Made by a program: the position numbers and the translations under genes. Of a DNA stretch of 64,000 nt, positions 60,329 to 64,000 are shown one piece after another (within the stretch, counting starts at the first letter, position 1; each line of letters opens with the position of its first letter). Under the pieces are notes generated by a model. It did not search any database and had not been told where the DNA came from. It saw nothing but the letters and a program-made list of their open reading frames with translations. The stretch is from G965222505 sp965222505 (GTDB lineage Bacteria > Bacteroidota > Rhodothermia > Rhodothermales > DATKEJ01). The stretch covers positions 2,480,001 to 2,544,000 of the forward strand of contig OZ244956.1 of NCBI GenBank assembly GCA_965222505.1, read 5' to 3'.

Positions 60329-61819
60329 TTAGGCGGCGGCCATCATCTTTTCACCAGCTTCGATCACTTCTTCAATCGTACCCTTATACGTGAAGGCCCC
60401 TTCGGGCAGGTGATCGAGTTCCCCGTTGAGGATCATCTTGAAGCCGCGGATGGTGTCTTCGATCTTGACGTATTTGCCGGGGTTGCCGGTAAACTGCTCG
60501 GCCACAAAGAACGGCTGACTCATGAAGCGCTCGGCGCGGCGGGCGCGGCCCACCACCAGCTTGTCTTCTTCGCTGAGTTCGTCCATCCCGAGGATCGCGA
60601 TGATGTCCTGCAATTCCTTGTACCGCTGGAGCAATTCCTTGACGGCCTGGGCGGTGTCGTAGTGGTCATCGCCAAGGACGGCCGGACTCAGGATCCGGCT
60701 GGTGGAGTCCAGCGGGTCAATGGCCGGGTACAACCCGAGCGAGGCGATCCGCCGACTGAGCACCGTCGTGGCATCCAGGTGGGCGAAGGTCGTTGCGGGT
60801 GCCGGGTCAGTCAGGTCATCGGCAGGGACGTAGACGGCCTGCACTGAGGTGATGGAACCGGTTTTGGTCGAGGTAATGCGCTCTTGCAGTTCACCCATTT
60901 CGGTGGCCAGCGTCGGCTGGTAACCCACAGCGCTCGGCATCCGGCCCAGGAGAGCGGACACTTCGGACCCGGCCTGGGTGAACCGGAAAATGTTATCGAC
61001 GAAGAACAACACGTCCCGCCCTCCAAGGTCGCGGAAATATTCGGCCACCGTGAGGCCGGAAAGGGCCACGCGGGCACGGGCTCCGGGCGGCTCGTTCATC
61101 TGACCGAACACGAGCGTGGCCTGGCTGTCCTTGAGGGCTTCGGGGTCTACTTTCGAGAGGTCCCATTCGCCTTCTTCGAGGGCGTGCATGAATTCGTCGC
61201 CATAACTGATGACGCCGCTTTCGAGCATCTCGCGGAGCAGGTCGTTGCCTTCGCGGGTCCGTTCCCCGACACCCGCAAACACGGACAGCCCTTCGTGAGC
61301 CTTGGCAATGTTGTTGATCAGTTCCATGATCAGCACCGTCTTGCCCACACCGGCCCCGCCAAACAGGCCGATCTTGCCGCCTCTGGCGTAGGGCTCCAGA
61401 AGATCGACAACCTTGATGCCCGTTTCCAGCATCTCGACCTTGGTCGAAAGCTGGTCGAAGCTCGGGGGTGCGGCGTGGATGGGGCGGGTGCCCTCGATTT
61501 TCGGGTTCGGCATGCCGTCGATGGCCTCGCCCACCACATTAAACAGGCGGCCACGGATTTCTGCACCAATGGGCATGGCTATCGGCTGGCCGGTTCCCAA
61601 GACCGGGGTACCACGCGTCAGGCCATCCGTGGAATCCATCGAGATCGTGCGCACGCGGTTTTCACCGAGGTGCTGCTGCACTTCCAAGACCAGCGTACTG
61701 CCATCTTCCCGATCTATGGTTACGGCATCCAGGATATCCGGTACCTTGCCGTCAGGAAATTCGACATCAATGACGGCCCCGATGATCTGGACCACGCTAC
61801 CCTTCGTTTTATCGCTCAT
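60329..61819 (-). CDS. atpD: ATP synthase F1 beta subunit
   Basis: 496 residues from ATG 61819; an earlier start at 61843 is possible. Catalytic F1 subunit. Walker A LFGGAGVGKTVLIMEL, GVGERTREGNDLLREM, Walker B DVLFFVDNIFRFTQAGSEVS, the ATP synthase signature PAIDPLDSTSRILS. The GELDHLPEGAF tail matches other beta subunits. First gene of the atpDC pair. Confidence 0.97.
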   Translation of the reverse strand: MSDKTKGSVVQIIGAVIDVEFPDGKVPDILDAVTIDREDGSTLVLEVQQHLGENRVRTISMDSTDGLTRGTPVLGTGQPIAMPIGAEIRGRLFNVVGEAIDGMPNPKIEGTRPIHAAPPSFDQLSTKVEMLETGIKVVDLLEPYARGGKIGLFGGAGVGKTVLIMELINNIAKAHEGLSVFAGVGERTREGNDLLREMLESGVISYGDEFMHALEEGEWDLSKVDPEALKDSQATLVFGQMNEPPGARARVALSGLTVAEYFRDLGGRDVLFFVDNIFRFTQAGSEVSALLGRMPSAVGYQPTLATEMGELQERITSTKTGSITSVQAVYVPADDLTDPAPATTFAHLDATTVLSRRIASLGLYPAIDPLDSTSRILSPAVLGDDHYDTAQAVKELLQRYKELQDIIAILGMDELSEEDKLVVGRARRAERFMSQPFFVAEQFTGNPGKYVKIEDTIRGFKMILNGELDHLPEGAFTYKGTIEEVIEAGEKMMAAA

Positions 61820-62013
61820 GGGACGTTTATGCGTAAGGTTCAAACTTCAAATTAACCATTTGAAGCCATATAACTTCAAGATATTAAGGGGCAAAAAAAT
61901 AACGTCCCCTAGACTGTGTTAACTCGAAGAATGAAGGAATTTGGAGGGAGAGAATGGCGGGAATATTTCCCATACATTGCTCTATCGTTGTGCTTCATAC
62001 TATCTTAATGAAT

Positions 62014-62092
62014 GGTCAATTGTCAATTGTCGATTGTCGATTGTCAATTTGGCACTCATTGACCATTGACCATTGACCATTGACAATCGACA
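62014..62092. repeat. Opposed heptad arrays between atpD and the zincin gene
   Basis: Five heptads on the left (GGTCAAT, TGTCAAT, TGTCGAT twice, TGTCAAT; 62014-62048), a 9-bp spacer TTGGCACTC, and five on the right (ATTGACC three times, ATTGACA, ATCGACA; 62058-62092) in opposite orientation. A 16-bp stretch of the left array is an exact reverse complement of part of the right. The rest of the gap 61820-62112 holds an AGGGG/CCCCT hairpin near 61890-61911 and AT-rich sequence that could carry divergent promoters. Confidence 0.85.
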
Positions 62093-62112
62093 ATTATACC
62101 CCCCCTATCACC

Positions 62113-64000
62113 ATGCGCTACCTCCCAATTTTTACCTGTCTGCTTCTCCTGATCTCCCCCATTCTCCACGCCCAGAACCTTCCGACCATCGCCGAAAAAA
62201 CCGACGGCTTCGATGCCCAGCCCGGCTTCTTCCCGATCTATTGGGATGCTGCCGGCGGCAAGGTCTGGTTGGAAATCAACCAGTGGGATACGGATTTTCT
62301 CTACGTCTCGTCGCTTCCGGCAGGCCTGGGCTCCAACGACATCGGCCTGGACCGGGGCCAACTGGGAGGCGAACACGTAGTGCGTTTTGAGCGCGTCGGC
62401 CCAAAAGTATTGATGATTGCCCGAAACCTGGACTACCGTGCAGACACCGACCAAGCCGCCGAGCGAAAGGCCGTCCGCGATGCCTTCGCCGAAAGTGTCC
62501 TGTTCGGCTTTAAGGCCGAGGCCGAAACAGAGGGGCGGGTGCTGGTCGATGCCACAGCCTTCATGGTGCGGGATGCCCACGGCATCGTGCGGCGGCTCAA
62601 AAACACCAACCAGGGTACCTTCCGGCTGGATGCCGACCGCAGCGCACCCTACCCGTCCATGACCAAAGCCTTCCCGGACAATACCGAACTCGAAGCCCGC
62701 ATTACCTTCACCGGAGAGGCCCCTGGCCGATACGTGTGGGACGTAGCCGCCAACCCGTACAGCTTCACCGTCCGCATCCGGCATTCTCTCGTACGCCTCC
62801 CCGACGACAACTTTGAACCTCGCACGATGCATCCACAAAGTGGGTATTATCCCATCACCTATGTGGACTATGCCACGCCCATCGGCCGTCGGAAAGAGAA
62901 ACAACTCATCCGCCGGCACCGCCTCCAAAAAAAGAACCCCGGCCCGGCCCCAAGTGAACCCGTCGAACCCATTGTCTATTACCTCGACCCCGGCACCCCG
63001 GAACCGATCCGTAGCGCCCTGCTTGATGGTGCACGGTGGTGGAACCAGGCATTTGAAGCCGCCGGCTTCATCAACGGATACCGCGTCGAGATGCTGCCCG
63101 AAGATGCCGATCCGATGGATGTGCGCTACAACGTGATCCAATGGGTCCACCGTGCCACACGCGGCTGGAGCTACGGCAGCAGCATCACCGACCCCCGGAC
63201 CGGCGAGATCATCAAAGGCCACGTGTCCCTCGGTTCACTCCGGGTACGGCAGGATTACCTCATCGCCGAGGGCTTGCTGGCCCCTTACGGCACCCCCGAA
63301 ACCACCGCCGGGTTACCCGCTGACCAGGATCCTATGTTGGAAATGGCCCTGGCCCGCATCCGACAACTGTCGGCGCACGAGGTGGGGCATACGCTGGGGA
63401 TCGCTCACAACTTTGCGGCCTCGACCAACGGCCGTGCCTCTGTGATGGATTACCCGGCCCCGCTGACAACGGTGGCCGCTGGCAACCCCGTAAACCTGGA
63501 CGAGGCGTATGCCGTCGGGATTGGGGATTGGGACAAACAGACCGTCAAGTATGGCTACGGGGAATTTGAGGATGAAGCAACCGGCCTGGCCGCAGTCCTG
63601 GCCGAAACCCGTACCCTGGGCCTGCGCTACATCACGGACAACGATGCCCGGCCCGTCGGCGGGGCCCACCCGCAAGCCCACCTGTGGGACAACGGCACGG
63701 ACCCCGTAGCTGCGCTGGAAAACGAAATGGCCGTCCGGCAAAAAGCCCTCGGGCAATTTGGCCCCAACATGCTCCGGGAGGGCATGCCGTTTGCCACGCT
63801 TGAAGAAGTGTTGGTGCCGTTGTACCTGCGGCATCGGTACCAGTTGGAGGCCGTCGTGAAACTGATCGGCGGGATGGACTACACCTATGCCACCAAGGGC
63901 GATGGGCTACGCCCCACCATGCCCGTGCCCGATCACGTACAGGAACGCGCCCTGGACGCCCTGCTCCAAACCGTCACCCCCGCTGCGTTGCGTCTACCCG
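62113..64000 (+). CDS. DUF5117/DUF5118-type zinc metalloprotease, N-terminal part (runs off right edge)
   Basis: Open from ATG 62113 to the window end (about 629 codons), C-terminus missing. Signal peptide YLPIFTCLLLLISPILHAQ. The sequence LPTIAEKTDGFDAQPGFFPI followed by WLEINQWDTDFLYVSSLPAG matches the Bacteroidota zincin family with DUF5118 and DUF5117. The zinc motif is LSAHEVGHTLGIAHNFAAS (HExxHxxGxxH), about residues 420-440, followed by ASVMDYPAP as the Met-turn. A secreted or periplasmic protease of unknown substrate. Confidence 0.9.
   Translation, partial: MRYLPIFTCLLLLISPILHAQNLPTIAEKTDGFDAQPGFFPIYWDAAGGKVWLEINQWDTDFLYVSSLPAGLGSNDIGLDRGQLGGEHVVRFERVGPKVLMIARNLDYRADTDQAAERKAVRDAFAESVLFGFKAEAETEGRVLVDATAFMVRDAHGIVRRLKNTNQGTFRLDADRSAPYPSMTKAFPDNTELEARITFTGEAPGRYVWDVAANPYSFTVRIRHSLVRLPDDNFEPRTMHPQSGYYPITYVDYATPIGRRKEKQLIRRHRLQKKNPGPAPSEPVEPIVYYLDPGTPEPIRSALLDGARWWNQAFEAAGFINGYRVEMLPEDADPMDVRYNVIQWVHRATRGWSYGSSITDPRTGEIIKGHVSLGSLRVRQDYLIAEGLLAPYGTPETTAGLPADQDPMLEMALARIRQLSAHEVGHTLGIAHNFAASTNGRASVMDYPAPLTTVAAGNPVNLDEAYAVGIGDWDKQTVKYGYGEFEDEATGLAAVLAETRTLGLRYITDNDARPVGGAHPQAHLWDNGTDPVAALENEMAVRQKALGQFGPNMLREGMPFATLEEVLVPLYLRHRYQLEAVVKLIGGMDYTYATKGDGLRPTMPVPDHVQERALDALLQTVTPAALRLP

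Noticed and set aside
62056..63222. 388-codon minus-strand frame
   Set aside because: Antisense to the zincin protease; its first codons are heptad repeat sequence.

Overview
The window looks like a chromosomal segment of a member of the Rhodothermota or a close relative within the Bacteroidota/Rhodothermia. The evidence is a type IX secretion C-terminal sorting domain, a Bacteroidota-style RHS/YD-repeat protein, a DUF4403 lipoprotein, few recognisable Shine-Dalgarno sites and moderately high GC. No rRNA, tRNA, CRISPR array or phage module was seen. The assignment comes from gene content only.

Region 1 (1-13.4 kb, minus strand) is visibly less GC-rich than the rest. It holds a type II secretion / type IV pilus-like system in transcription order: assembly ATPase, secretin, a PilM-PilN (GspL-like) fusion, PilO/GspM, PilP/GspC, major pseudopilin, short prepilin peptidase, GspK/PilX-like pseudopilin with a beta-helix domain, GspI-like and GspJ-like minor pseudopilins, and the PilC/GspF platform. 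A large RHS protein follows 23 bp later and runs off the left edge. Three transcription units carry the same bipartite upstream motif. The secretin gene also has an array of GGTGA-N6/7-TCACC palindromes at its 5' end.

Region 2 (13.5-16.8 kb, plus) has inositol-1-phosphate synthase, a nucleotidyltransferase and a DUF819 membrane protein.

Region 3 (16.8-18.16 kb) is an IS982-like element, then a 299-bp MITE-like element. The two share terminal sequence and 7-bp target duplications. Both sit in phase inside a tandem array of heptanucleotides that ends at the start codon of the next gene.

Region 4 (18.2-34.4 kb) is a surface-glycan-type cluster: a large formyltransferase/NRPS protein with a predicted leucine-activating domain, a Wzx-like flippase, polysaccharide deacetylase, membrane sulfatase-fold enzyme, family 2 glycosyltransferase, sulfotransferase, DUF4403 lipoprotein, bi-domain oxidoreductase, methyltransferase and WecB-type epimerase.

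Region 5 (34.5-64 kb) is mostly housekeeping or peripheral: a beta-helix protein with dockerin-like repeats, M28 and M42 peptidases, a PIG-L protein, HhH-GPD protein, fatty acid hydroxylase, rhodanese, TetR with acyl-CoA synthetase, a truncated FeoB-like GTPase, msrB-msrA, ribD, plsC, an LptF/G permease, a threonine-synthase-like enzyme, a T9SS cargo protein, proB-proA, an NHL lipoprotein, a ChaN-like protein, a MATE pseudogene remnant, atpD-atpC and a zincin protease running off the right edge. Intergenic spaces repeatedly hold palindromic hairpins and heptanucleotide arrays at gene boundaries.
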